DNA of 64,000 nt from Roseibium sp. TrichSKD4. Lineage in GTDB: Bacteria; Pseudomonadota; Alphaproteobacteria; Rhizobiales; Stappiaceae. This document shows, piece after piece, positions 9,057 through 15,902 of the stretch. A program made the translations under genes and the position numbers. Each line of letters begins with the position of its first letter. Within the stretch, counting starts at the first letter, position 1. Below the pieces are notes generated by a model. The model had not been told where the DNA came from. It worked only from the letters and a program-made list of their open reading frames with translations, and did not search any database. The DNA is taken from assembly GCF_000148725.1 (NCBI RefSeq), contig NZ_GL476311.1, positions 379,501 through 443,500 of the forward strand. The letters run 5' to 3'.

Positions 9057-9467
9057 TTAACGTCGGAGGCCCAGAGCCTTCAGAAGATCTGAACGCAATA
9101 AGCTGAGTTCAGCTTGAACTGCATTCAAAGAACCCATCAGTTCAGGGGAGGCGTCGATCAGACCTGATTGCAGCGCCGACAGAAGATCATTCAAAGTGCT
9201 GAATGCATCCCGCTGACCCAATTGAGTCAAAATCTGCACCAGCAATTTTTGACGGTTTAACGGCGATAGGCGATCATTGTGACATTGAGTGGCAGCGATC
9301 TCGGCTCTATTGACCGAAAACAATTGCCGTCTCACATATTCGCTAACTGAAAGACCACCAGCGGCACTTTTGAGTTCACAGAGTTCCTCTTCTGTGAATC
9401 TGATGCTGATAGGTTTTGTGAGCGCTGAGCGTTTTTGACCCCGCGCTGTCTCGATATTGATTTCCAT
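9057..9467 (-). CDS. MobC-like ribbon-helix-helix relaxosome protein
   Basis: A 136-residue protein. Residues 20-50 (ISIRFTEEELCELKSAAGG, then LSVSEYVRRQLF) match the ribbon-helix-helix and MobC signature of plasmid mobilization accessory proteins: a beta strand binding DNA, followed by two helices. The C-terminal half is helical and leucine-rich. Such proteins bind near oriT and help the relaxase melt the nick region. It is co-transcribed with the relaxase gene, and its start faces the 356-bp non-coding region, which is the usual place for oriT. Confidence 0.8.
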   Translation of the reverse strand: MEINIETARGQKRSALTKPISIRFTEEELCELKSAAGGLSVSEYVRRQLFSVNRAEIAATQCHNDRLSPLNRQKLLVQILTQLGQRDAFSTLNDLLSALQSGLIDASPELMGSLNAVQAELSLLRSDLLKALGLRR

Positions 9468-9823
9468 GATTTCCGTTACGAATTCGCGGCAAGTTCACAC
9501 GCGTCTGCAAACTGTTGCCAAGTTGAAGAAATATGGAAAAATCTGATAAGTCAGACGCACAAATCTCATCAAGGTGATGGTGGTTTTTGCCCCAAACTGG
9601 TGCCCTTTAACACCTTTTCCCAACGTGAAAGTTCATCAAAAACCTCTTCAAACCGGTTCGAACTTTCTCCGAAGGAGCGCACCATCATTTTTTCAGACAA
9701 AGAACAATAACCTATATATTTCGCGCACATACGGCGAGTTATGTAGGTTGTTGCATTCGGAACATTCCATAAACAAACATAGCTTTTTGACATTGCGTTA
9801 CGAACAAATTACGAATTCGTCGT
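9468..9823. other. non-coding region between mobC-like gene and integrase: candidate oriT / att region
   Basis: No convincing gene in 356 bp. It holds an 11-bp direct repeat, TTACGAATTCG, at 9476-9486 and 9809-9819, each just outside the start codon of a flanking gene. There is an interrupted palindrome TTCAAACCGGTTCGAA at 9647-9662 and a small hairpin CTCC-GAA-GGAG at 9667-9677. Divergent promoters for mobC and int must lie here. The position upstream of mobC fits an origin of transfer, but I could not match a known nic consensus. The repeats could also be integrase or MobC binding sites. Confidence 0.45.
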
Positions 9824-10792
9824 ATGGCAACATTCAAGAAATTAGCATCAGGAAAGTGGCAGGCGCAGGTTGCTCGTAAGGGGATTCGTAAATCCGCGAG
9901 CTTTGCGACAAAGCGCGAAGCGCAGGACTGGGCTGCACGGCAAGAATTTTTAGCAACAAATGTTGAAACGTCAAAGTCGAATTTGACGCTCGGCGACGTC
10001 TTTGATCGCTATGCGAAGGAGGAGTCGCCGAAACGGCGCGGGGAACGTTGGGAGGCAATCCGGCTTACAAGTCTCGGGCAGTATCCGATTGCATCAAAAT
10101 TGATTTCCGATCTGAAGCCGCAGGACTTGGCCGAGTGGCGAGACAGTCGTCTGAAGGAAGTATCAGCCGGAACGGTACGGCGGGAAATGGTGCTTATGTC
10201 TTCGGTGCTGACAACCGCTCGTAAGGAATGGGGTTTACTCTCTAGCAATCCCATGTCGGATATTCGTAAGCCAAGCTCTCCTCCTGCCAGAGACCGGCGT
10301 GTTTCCGATGGTGAAATTGAAAGACTAATGACTGCGGCCGGGACGGATCTGTTACAGGCGACTGCCAGGGCAGTACATGCTTTTCGATTTGCAATTGAGA
10401 CGGCGATGAGAGCGGGTGAGGTTGTCGGCCTGACAGAGGATAGTGTCGACCGAAAGTCGCGCGTAGCTTCTCTGCCAATTACCAAGAATGGTACAGCTCG
10501 ACAGGTTCCACTGTCCTCAAGGGCGCTGGCGCTCTTGGAAGAGTTGCCGGACAGTGATGTTGGGGTATTTGGTCTAAACAGTCGGCAGATTGATGTCCTG
10601 TTTAGGAAAGCAAGGGACAAGGCGGGTATTGAAGACCTGCGGTTTCATGACAGCCGTCACGAGGCGATAACTCGCCTGTCGAAGAAGCTGGATGTTCTAA
10701 GTCTGGCTCGCATGGTCGGTCACAAGGATATCCGAATGCTGCAGATTTACTACAATGAAACTGCTGAGGAACTCGCTCAGCGTTTGGATTGA
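9824..10792 (+). CDS. int: tyrosine-type site-specific integrase
   Basis: A 322-residue protein. Residues 1-45 look like an arm-type DNA-binding domain (KWQAQVARKG, then ASFATKREAQDWA), 50-145 the SAM-like core-binding domain, and 155-322 the catalytic domain. Catalytic residues can be placed: Arg196 in AMRAGE, Lys221, His276 and Arg279 in HDSRHE, His300 in VGH, and Tyr309 or Tyr310 as nucleophile. It should recombine attP with the chromosome and excise the prophage with its partner. It converges with the excisionase-like gene, overlapping it by 16 bp. The start lies 4 bp after a copy of the 11-bp direct repeat. Confidence 0.9.
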   Translation: MATFKKLASGKWQAQVARKGIRKSASFATKREAQDWAARQEFLATNVETSKSNLTLGDVFDRYAKEESPKRRGERWEAIRLTSLGQYPIASKLISDLKPQDLAEWRDSRLKEVSAGTVRREMVLMSSVLTTARKEWGLLSSNPMSDIRKPSSPPARDRRVSDGEIERLMTAAGTDLLQATARAVHAFRFAIETAMRAGEVVGLTEDSVDRKSRVASLPITKNGTARQVPLSSRALALLEELPDSDVGVFGLNSRQIDVLFRKARDKAGIEDLRFHDSRHEAITRLSKKLDVLSLARMVGHKDIRMLQIYYNETAEELAQRLD

Positions 10793-11052
10793 TCGAGGAC
10801 AGTTTCCCGGCTGAGCAGCAGTTTCTTTCCATCCCTACGCGTATCGAAATAACCGCGCTTTACCTTATGGCGGATTGTGGCCTCGCTCAGGCGCAGGAGC
10901 TTGGCAGTTTCCTTGACCGTAAACCACTCCGGCAATTCGGATTTCTTTTGAGCTTCAATTGCTCGGATAAGGGAATCGACTTTCTCTTCCATCCGCTCCA
11001 TGAATTGTTTGATTTCGCCAACGTCTTCGGCCGTCGCTATTTCAATAGCCAT
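10777..11052 (-). CDS. excisionase-like helix-turn-helix protein
   Basis: A 91-residue protein. The ATG at 11052 (MAIEIATAEDV) is preferred because GGAG lies 10 bp upstream; the frame is open to 11187 but runs into the neighbouring gene. Residues about 20-40 are coiled coil. Residues 43-90 (FTVKETAKLLRLSEATIRHKVKRG, then GKKLLLSRE) form a MerR/excisionase-type winged HTH (HTH_17). It is the last gene of the leftward operon and meets the integrase tail to tail, the expected position for a directionality factor. It could alternatively be a regulator of integrase. Confidence 0.7.
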   Translation of the reverse strand: MAIEIATAEDVGEIKQFMERMEEKVDSLIRAIEAQKKSELPEWFTVKETAKLLRLSEATIRHKVKRGYFDTRRDGKKLLLSRETVLDQSKR

Positions 11053-11059
11053 GACTAGA

Positions 11060-11728
11060 TTACTCCAATTCACCGGGTTCTGTCGCAAACTTCTCGAAGG
11101 CTTCGCGGTCGCCAGCGCAGCATCTGAACTCCAGTCTGACCGGACCAATGAGCATTTGCCCATGATTTCCATAATGCTCGTACACAATTGAAGCAGGTCC
11201 GATTTTCATGCCGGGAAATGAGAAGTGGACCATGGCTTGCTGTACGACAATTGGGCGCGATATCGGTACGTACACATGATGCCGGTGGGATCCGAAATCG
11301 AATTCAGTTCCGGGGAACCGATTGCGTAACCGATCCTTCATCATGTCCAGAAAGCCTTCGCCAAAAGCCTTTCTGGCGGCGTTGCCAGCCATGCTGTTTC
11401 TGCGGCAGTGGTGGCAACAGTAGATTCTCGACGGCTCAAAGCCGACAACTCCATCCGCGCTTAGTCCGGTCTCTTCGAGGTTATCTTCATCGACAGTCAT
11501 TCCGCATCCGTGGCATTCGAAGTGCCAGCCATCAGCTATGAGCAACCTCGCTGGCACGCCAGTCTGTTCGAATTTGTCGTATTGCTTGGCCCTGTTCACG
11601 TGCAACCCGGAGAAATCTCCGCCATTGAAGGCATTCGCACCAAACCTGCGCGCTTCGACGTTTGATTTCGCGTATATGATGCCACCCGTGTACTCTTGCG
11701 TTTCCTGAACTATGAATGCCTTATTCAT
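11060..11728 (-). CDS. hypothetical phage protein with cysteine-rich centre
   Basis: A 222-residue protein. Two CxxC pairs (CHGC near residue 72 and CCHHC near residue 105) separated by about 30 residues could form a zinc finger. The rest is mixed alpha/beta without a recognised motif. AAGG lies close to the ATG. It overlaps the upstream gene by 8 bp and ends 7 bp before the excisionase-like gene, so it belongs to the leftward early operon. Function unknown. Confidence 0.6.
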   Translation of the reverse strand: MNKAFIVQETQEYTGGIIYAKSNVEARRFGANAFNGGDFSGLHVNRAKQYDKFEQTGVPARLLIADGWHFECHGCGMTVDEDNLEETGLSADGVVGFEPSRIYCCHHCRRNSMAGNAARKAFGEGFLDMMKDRLRNRFPGTEFDFGSHRHHVYVPISRPIVVQQAMVHFSFPGMKIGPASIVYEHYGNHGQMLIGPVRLEFRCCAGDREAFEKFATEPGELE

Positions 11729-11939
11729 CGCCTTGGAATCTTTCTGACTGATTGCGCGGATCGCCGAAGATACGGCGCATCTCGCATTGGTAGTTGCCCT
11801 GGTATTCCCAAGGTGTAGCAGTTGCCTTCCCTTCGGAAATCAACTCATCGACCGCTGATATCTCGGCGCTGTCGGCCCACTCTTCTTGTATGAGTGTGCG
11901 CCCTTGGCTTAGGCCGATTTCCAACTCTTCTTTGGTCAT
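11721..11939 (-). CDS. small hypothetical phage protein
   Basis: A 72-residue acidic protein in the leftward early operon. Its end overlaps the next gene by 8 bp, typical of coupled phage genes. No motif, signal peptide or membrane segment is visible. A 125-bp gap without a gene precedes it. Confidence 0.5.
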   Translation of the reverse strand: MTKEELEIGLSQGRTLIQEEWADSAEISAVDELISEGKATATPWEYQGNYQCEMRRIFGDPRNQSERFQGDE

Positions 11940-12064
11940 GGGGGGGGCTCACTTGCCACCTGTTCTATCTCTGTGTTCTCTTTGTTCTCGTATTTTGGAG
12001 CGCATTTAATGCAAGTTGTAAGATGTTACTGAATATGAAGAATTTCGATTCACCTTCGTAGAAA

Positions 12065-12355
12065 TCATCTGTCGGGCCTTCCTGAATACGGATTGATACC
12101 GAGTGCGTTGCGGATTTCATCTTGCATTTCGCGCCTCGCGTTTTTCTCTCGCCAACGTACGAGCGGAGTAATCCAAAGCGGCAGCAGGTATACGTCAACC
12201 GATAGATCATCATGCACGTGTTGGATGGCCCACTGGCCATAGTCCATGTGCTTGCCGCCGCAGCTAAAGCCCCAATTCTTCGGCATGCCGTGCGACTCTA
12301 ACTTCATATCCTTGAAGTCGGGCAGCTCTGACAGTTCTTTCACTCTGGTTTCCAT
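12065..12355 (-). CDS. small hypothetical phage protein
   Basis: A 96-residue protein with several tryptophans and a basic C-terminal helix (about 66-85). The ATG at 12355 follows GAAAGAG. It is 17 bp downstream of the preceding operon gene. A different frame on the same strand (to 12240) is also open but lacks the downstream-coupled arrangement and was judged a shadow. Function unknown. Confidence 0.5.
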   Translation of the reverse strand: METRVKELSELPDFKDMKLESHGMPKNWGFSCGGKHMDYGQWAIQHVHDDLSVDVYLLPLWITPLVRWREKNARREMQDEIRNALGINPYSGRPDR

Positions 12356-12372
12356 CTACCGGCTCTTTCTTA

Positions 12373-12678
12373 TCACTGCTGAGGTCCAAGCGGATCGTAC
12401 TCGCTAGTCCAGTTGATATTCCACGCTTCCATGACGTGTGGCGGCTGGCCTTCAACCGTCAAAAGCTCATGCATAAGTTCGGCGCAAATGAAGGCCATCG
12501 CCGCGGCCTGATCCTTGAAGGAAATAAGGCTGGAGTTTTGGCCTTTACCTTCGCGCTCGTCGATTACATCCCATTGGCTGGGCCCGCCGCGAAGACGGAA
12601 CAACCGCCCGTGCTCGCGGGAGGAAACATCCCAATGCCCGAAGTTGCGACGGTAAACAGAAAATCCCTTAATCATCAT
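12373..12678 (-). CDS. small hypothetical phage protein
   Basis: A 101-residue protein. Its N-terminal half alternates aromatic and basic residues as in a small beta sheet (VYRRNFGHWDVSS, then RLFRLRGG), and its C-terminal half is helical. GAAGAAAGG stands before the ATG at 12678. It is part of the leftward early operon. No family recognised. Confidence 0.55.
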   Translation of the reverse strand: MMIKGFSVYRRNFGHWDVSSREHGRLFRLRGGPSQWDVIDEREGKGQNSSLISFKDQAAAMAFICAELMHELLTVEGQPPHVMEAWNINWTSEYDPLGPQQ

Positions 12679-12900
12679 GGCGGCCTTTCTTCTTCAATTT
12701 GTGTGCCGGGCTCCCACCGGCTGCGTCACCCCTCCGGGCTTCTCTGATGGTTCCACTAGTTCAACCCAACAAGACTGCTGCTGCGTCCGCCTGCCCGACC
12801 CGGATTGCGTCACCTGCAATGCAGGGCCGTGGTACCCCCCGGCGAGGATAGCTTGGGCCCAAACGGGCCATTCCGCGTCTTTCGTTGAGGTGGCGGGGCG
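12679..12900. other. gene-poor stretch inside the leftward operon
   Basis: About 220 bp rich in GC, with only very short open frames that have no ribosome site. Two related sequences, CACC near a CTGCGTC core and a TTGCGTCACC, recur about 90 bp apart, which may be chance. I see no convincing gene, terminator or promoter. Confidence 0.3.
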
Positions 12901-13026
12901 CTAGTGCGTCCCGTCCTTTCCTGAAAACAGGCCTTTGACGTAGTTGATCGGGTTGGCCTTACCCGCAGCACCGCGCAGGTACCAACCAAGCGCGATGCCA
13001 CTGATCAAAATGAGGAAAGAGAACAC
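12901..13026 (-). CDS. tiny predicted membrane protein
   Basis: A 41-codon frame starting with GTG, two bases after the stop of the TerB-like gene. Residues 1-18 are a hydrophobic helix (FSFLILISGIALGWYL) followed by a basic, polar tail ending GKDGTH. The tight spacing suggests translational coupling, but the ribosome site is weak. It could be a membrane-acting phage peptide such as an exclusion factor. Function unknown. Confidence 0.4.
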   Translation of the reverse strand: MFSFLILISGIALGWYLRGAAGKANPINYVKGLFSGKDGTH

Positions 13027-13028
13027 GA

Positions 13029-13457
13029 TCAGGCGTCGTAGTTCGCCGGGTTCAAGCCGAGCTTGGCGGCGATCTTCTCAAGGACCGCCTTTTCTTCAGG
13101 CTCGATCTGGCCGTCGCTTTCGGAGATGTCGAGCGCTGTCAGATAAACCGTTTCCGCCATATCAGCGTCATTGGCGATGTCATTGATTTCGCCATAAAGC
13201 CCCATACGGCCAGCACGGCCCTTGGTCCGTTCGAACATATTCTCCAGGGTTTGCTCGATCTGACGGGAGGGAAACGCCCCTGCCAAATTCGGATTGGAGG
13301 AAATGCCTTGGATTGTCGCCTTGATTTCCGCGTCCTCAATCTCGCCATCGGCGGCGGCGACAAGTGCGGCTGCTGCACATACCGCTTCCAGAAAGTCCGT
13401 CTTGCCCTTGAACCGGTTCATCGATCCTTCGAGCTTTTGTTTCAATTTCCCAAGCAT
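13029..13457 (-). CDS. TerB-like protein
   Basis: A 142-residue protein. The ATG at 13457 has AAGGAAG 6 bp upstream and is preferred to the ATG at 13490. An all-helical domain from about residue 20 to 135 carries the TerB signature of acidic, paired DG..D..E sites: VAAADGEIEDAEI and ISESDGQIEPEEKAVL. TerB-like domains bind metal and occur in tellurite-resistance and phage-defence-associated proteins. It is part of the leftward early operon. A second TerB-like region is at the C-terminus of the WYL protein at 18705-19478. Confidence 0.75.
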   Translation of the reverse strand: MLGKLKQKLEGSMNRFKGKTDFLEAVCAAAALVAAADGEIEDAEIKATIQGISSNPNLAGAFPSRQIEQTLENMFERTKGRAGRMGLYGEINDIANDADMAETVYLTALDISESDGQIEPEEKAVLEKIAAKLGLNPANYDA

Positions 13458-13540
13458 GTTAGCTTCCTTAGGTTGGTGATGGCCGATCATGGCCGTTGCC
13501 CCCTGTCCATGGTTTAGCGGTCGTGGGCAGGGGGATTTGA

Positions 13541-13855
13541 TTAGGAGGCGACGGGTTCTGAGTGATACTCAGAGACAGTCCGGATCCTGCGCTTTTCCCA
13601 GCATCTCAGAGCGTGCGCGCTCCGTTCGGAATGAGCATCGTGCATGGCCTTCTCTGACAGCCAGACGCAGTAGTTTTTGCGGGTGAGACACCGGTCTTTC
13701 GCGCAGACTCTTTCGAAGCGAATATAACCGCTTTCCGACCATCTGGCCGCTGTTTGCATGTCGTCGCTGTTCATGTGTTGCGTATCCAGCAACCCGCCAT
13801 GATCAACAAAGGCGCATTCGAAAAACAGCAATAGGGAACGTTCATCTCGGGTCAT
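13541..13855 (-). CDS. small hypothetical phage protein
   Basis: A 104-residue protein with five cysteines spread through the chain and a basic C-terminal helix. GGAG lies 6 bp before the ATG at 13855. It sits in the leftward operon between the 61-residue protein and the TerB-like protein. No named family. Confidence 0.5.
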   Translation of the reverse strand: MTRDERSLLLFFECAFVDHGGLLDTQHMNSDDMQTAARWSESGYIRFERVCAKDRCLTRKNYCVWLSEKAMHDAHSERSAHALRCWEKRRIRTVSEYHSEPVAS

Positions 13856-13878
13856 TTCATGCTCCGTTCAGTAGGTGC

Positions 13879-14064
13879 TTACGACCTAGCCACAATTCGG
13901 ATGCTTGCAGCGTTGTGGGTGGCGTTGGCGACGGCGCGAATATCTTTGGCGAGTTTCTGATCACCGCTATCCTCAGCTGAGAGGGCTTCCTGTTCCATGT
14001 CTCCTAGGAAGTCCCTGATGTACTTGGAAACGCGCTTTCGATTTGTGAGGTTAAGCTCAGTCAC
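13879..14064 (-). CDS. small helical phage protein
   Basis: A 61-residue, mostly helical protein starting with GTG. The GTGA at 14061-14064 overlaps the stop of the preceding 43-residue gene, so translation is coupled. No motif recognised. Operon member of the leftward early region. Confidence 0.5.
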   Translation of the reverse strand: MTELNLTNRKRVSKYIRDFLGDMEQEALSAEDSGDQKLAKDIRAVANATHNAASIRIVARS

Positions 14065-14192
14065 TGTGCTTCTCCGATTTCGAAATCAACCAGACCCTTG
14101 GTGCGGGCGAGGCGCATGGCTTCGCTTGTGTTTCGCACTTTCCACCATTCGCCGGTTTTGCAGCATGAGAGGATGAGGCGGGCGTCATGCAT
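14061..14192 (-). CDS. very small phage protein (43 aa)
   Basis: An ATG at 14192 with AAGGGAT upstream opens a 43-codon frame beginning MHDARLILSCCKTGEWW. Its TGA overlaps the GTG of the next gene (GTGA), which is strong evidence for real translation. It has a paired Cys-Cys and a basic middle. Function unknown. Confidence 0.5.
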   Translation of the reverse strand: MHDARLILSCCKTGEWWKVRNTSEAMRLARTKGLVDFEIGEAQ

Positions 14193-14275
14193 GGGTCCGA
14201 TCCCTTTGGCTCTTGCGTTTGGTTCTGAAACTCAGGCTTGAGAAAGGGACCGGTGCCCGGTGTTAAAACGGGAAA

Positions 14276-14458
14276 TCAGGCGGCTTCCAGCGCATCCTCA
14301 GACCACCAGCTTTCGATGCCGCGACCGTCCGCGGACTTGTAACGAACGTGGTATTGGTCTCTTGCGTCCAAATGTTCGGCGCGGCCGGTGACAATGCCTG
14401 TTTCACCGGAGATGGAAATCTTGACCTCATCGTTCAGTTCAAATTTGAAGTTGTTCAT
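14276..14458 (-). CDS. small beta-barrel-like phage protein
   Basis: A 60-residue protein of the form KFELNDEVKISISGETGIVTGRAEH ... YHVRYKSADGRG ... WW-ALEAA (positions approximate). This alternation of beta strands around a G-E-x-G-x-V-x-G-R turn resembles Tudor/SH3-type barrels, and short proteins of this pattern are frequent in proteobacterial phages. AAAGGA stands 8 bp before the ATG. Function unknown. Confidence 0.65.
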   Translation of the reverse strand: MNNFKFELNDEVKISISGETGIVTGRAEHLDARDQYHVRYKSADGRGIESWWSEDALEAA

Positions 14459-14547
14459 TTCAAAGTCCTTTCTTTACAGGGGCGATCAGCGCATCAATTT
14501 CATTTCTTGATTGATGTGCGTGATTTGGGGATCACAATTCCGGTTGG

Positions 14548-14685
14548 TCAGATGCCGCGTTCGATGATGAAAACCAGCGCCATCAGGCAAACCAAATAGG
14601 CCGTTGCCGGATTTCGGTATTGGCGTTGTGGGCTGCAGCCCAAATAGACAGGCCGGTTCAAAAGAGCGTCGAGAAACTCAGTCAT
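14548..14685 (-). CDS. small membrane protein (45 aa)
   Basis: The ATG at 14685 overlaps the stop of the PAPS-reductase-like gene (ATGA). The 45-residue product has a polar first half and a hydrophobic C-terminal helix (TAYLVCLMALVFIIE). Coupling to the upstream gene supports expression. It may be a membrane-inserted early protein; function unknown. Confidence 0.5.
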   Translation of the reverse strand: MTEFLDALLNRPVYLGCSPQRQYRNPATAYLVCLMALVFIIERGI

Positions 14686-15467
14686 GCGGCGATCCTTGTG
14701 ATTTGCTCCAAAGGTCGGCGCGTCATGGACAAGGTGTGTCCCACCTTGCGTTCCAGTCTGACAACTTCCCTGTAGAGGCTCGGATTGAGAGTAGCTGCTG
14801 TTTTCAGATCAGCTTCACTTGCCATGATGCAGAAGCAGCATGAGTAGCGGGTCATGCCTGCAAAGTACGGCCATGCCGGTGACTGGCCTGCATCTCTTAT
14901 GGTGGAGTAGACCTGAACCTCTGTCAGATCATGGATAGGTAGCCAATCGTACCATTCTCGGCCCGCCTTGGAGTTTCGGGCATTGAAGCGAAACTTCTCG
15001 GCTTTGGCGCGGTTATGGCTTTCCTGCGCCCGCATACCCATGCAGTTGACGACAAGCCCGCGATAGTGAGGGTTTGCCTTGAGGTGTCGACGGATTTCAC
15101 GCTCAATCGGCCCGCGCTTCAAATCACTGGTGCATTGGCGCTGCTGAGGCGAAGGCCACATGCCGCGCTCTTCCACCATCTGGAGCAATGTGCGGCGAGC
15201 CTTGGCAACGACCAGCGGCAATCCAAAGGATGTACGTTTGATGTGCTCTTGACTGCCAGCCCATTCGACCTTCCCGAGATCAGCATGGATGATCAGAAGC
15301 TGATCGTCGGGAACACCAAACTCGCGTAGCTTGATCAACATCGCCTGACTGTCTTTTCCGCCAGAATGATTGACCACGAATAAAGCGCCCTGGCTGATCA
15401 GCTGAATGATCTGAAGTGAAACCGGGAGCGCAGAACTTCCCTGCAACACGTCGCGTGGGCAAGTCAT
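14682..15467 (-). CDS. PAPS-reductase-family (PP-loop) phage protein
   Basis: A 261-residue protein. The ATG at 15467 forms an ATGA overlap with the preceding gene and is preferred to upstream starts. The PP-loop SGGKDS lies at about residues 34-39 (VVNHSGGKDSQAML). The C-terminal half has RYSCCFCIMAS, a cysteine cluster that could bind Fe-S or zinc. The family activates sulfate or carries out sulfur transfer with adenylated intermediates; relatives such as DndC modify DNA. Phage members are common and mostly uncharacterised. It lies in the leftward operon between two small membrane proteins. Confidence 0.75.
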   Translation of the reverse strand: MTCPRDVLQGSSALPVSLQIIQLISQGALFVVNHSGGKDSQAMLIKLREFGVPDDQLLIIHADLGKVEWAGSQEHIKRTSFGLPLVVAKARRTLLQMVEERGMWPSPQQRQCTSDLKRGPIEREIRRHLKANPHYRGLVVNCMGMRAQESHNRAKAEKFRFNARNSKAGREWYDWLPIHDLTEVQVYSTIRDAGQSPAWPYFAGMTRYSCCFCIMASEADLKTAATLNPSLYREVVRLERKVGHTLSMTRRPLEQITRIAA

Positions 15468-15754
15468 GATTTTGCCTCGCGCATTGCGGTGGAAAGTGCC
15501 GCCATGCCGGGAGGTGTGGCATGGCGGCAAGGGGCAGCTCGTGTGTCCTCATCAGCCCGGGAGGAAAGGAAGGCTGTTTCAGAAGTCGAGCTGCAAGGTT
15601 CTTCGGACCTGAGTGGCAGGCCGAAAGGATGCGTGCCAGCTGCCTGAGGTTTTTGCATCGCCAAAGCGATCAGCACGAACAGCAAAATCAATACAACCAA
15701 TGTGATCACGAAAGCTGCCGCACCAGCGGATAGCGGGTAGAATACGGTGTCCAT
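15464..15754 (-). CDS. predicted membrane protein, first gene of the leftward early operon
   Basis: A 96-residue protein. The ATG at 15754 has AAAAGGAG just upstream and is preferred to 15793. A strong transmembrane helix covers residues about 9-32 (AAAFVITLVVLILLFVLIALA); the rest is polar and Ser/Ala-rich. It is the first gene after the operator-bearing promoter region. Early phage membrane proteins often act in exclusion or host takeover, but no function can be assigned. Confidence 0.6.
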   Translation of the reverse strand: MDTVFYPLSAGAAAFVITLVVLILLFVLIALAMQKPQAAGTHPFGLPLRSEEPCSSTSETAFLSSRADEDTRAAPCRHATPPGMAALSTAMREAKS

Positions 15755-15902
15755 TTCGGCTCCTTTTCCGGTGCACGGCGTGGGCTTCGTCATCAGACGT
15801 AATCGTATAAAAACAATACGAAACGTATCATGTCAATACAAAATGTCCCAAATGTAGGCGCTGCAGTGGCGTCTCTGTTATTGAATTTGGAGGGTTGAAA
15901 TT
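15755..15902 (-). promoter_or_regulatory. leftward early promoter region with repressor operator (OL-like)
   Basis: On the minus strand a TTGACA box lies at 15836-15831. Directly after it, at 15828-15816, is the inverted repeat ATACG-N3-CGTAT (plus strand ATACGAAACGTAT). The same 13-bp element, with one difference in the centre, overlaps the cro promoter at 17895-17907. The -10 element is not certain; TATACG farther down is the best-looking candidate but with long spacing. Repressor bound here would block transcription of the leftward operon. Confidence 0.7.

Larger units (their letters stand above)
1..9823. mobile_element. mobilizable/conjugative element, partial (right part)
   Basis: The genes for a coupling protein, a relaxase-helicase and a MobC-like relaxosome protein show DNA-transfer functions. 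No mating-pair formation (type IV secretion) gene is in view, so this is either an integrative mobilizable element or the end of an ICE or integrated plasmid continuing to the left. The cargo between the transfer genes (caspase cluster, repeat protein) is on the opposite strand to the transfer genes. The right limit is inferred from the phage-type integrase starting at 9824 and is uncertain; the integrase could belong to this element instead. Confidence 0.65.

Noticed and set aside
10009-10620. Minus-strand frame inside the integrase gene
   Set aside because: The integrase has all catalytic residues in the plus strand; the antisense product is Ser/Arg-rich with no motif.
12810-13001. Minus-strand 63-codon frame
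   Set aside because: It overlaps the better-supported 41-codon membrane peptide in another frame and has an Arg/Thr/Ser-rich random-looking product.
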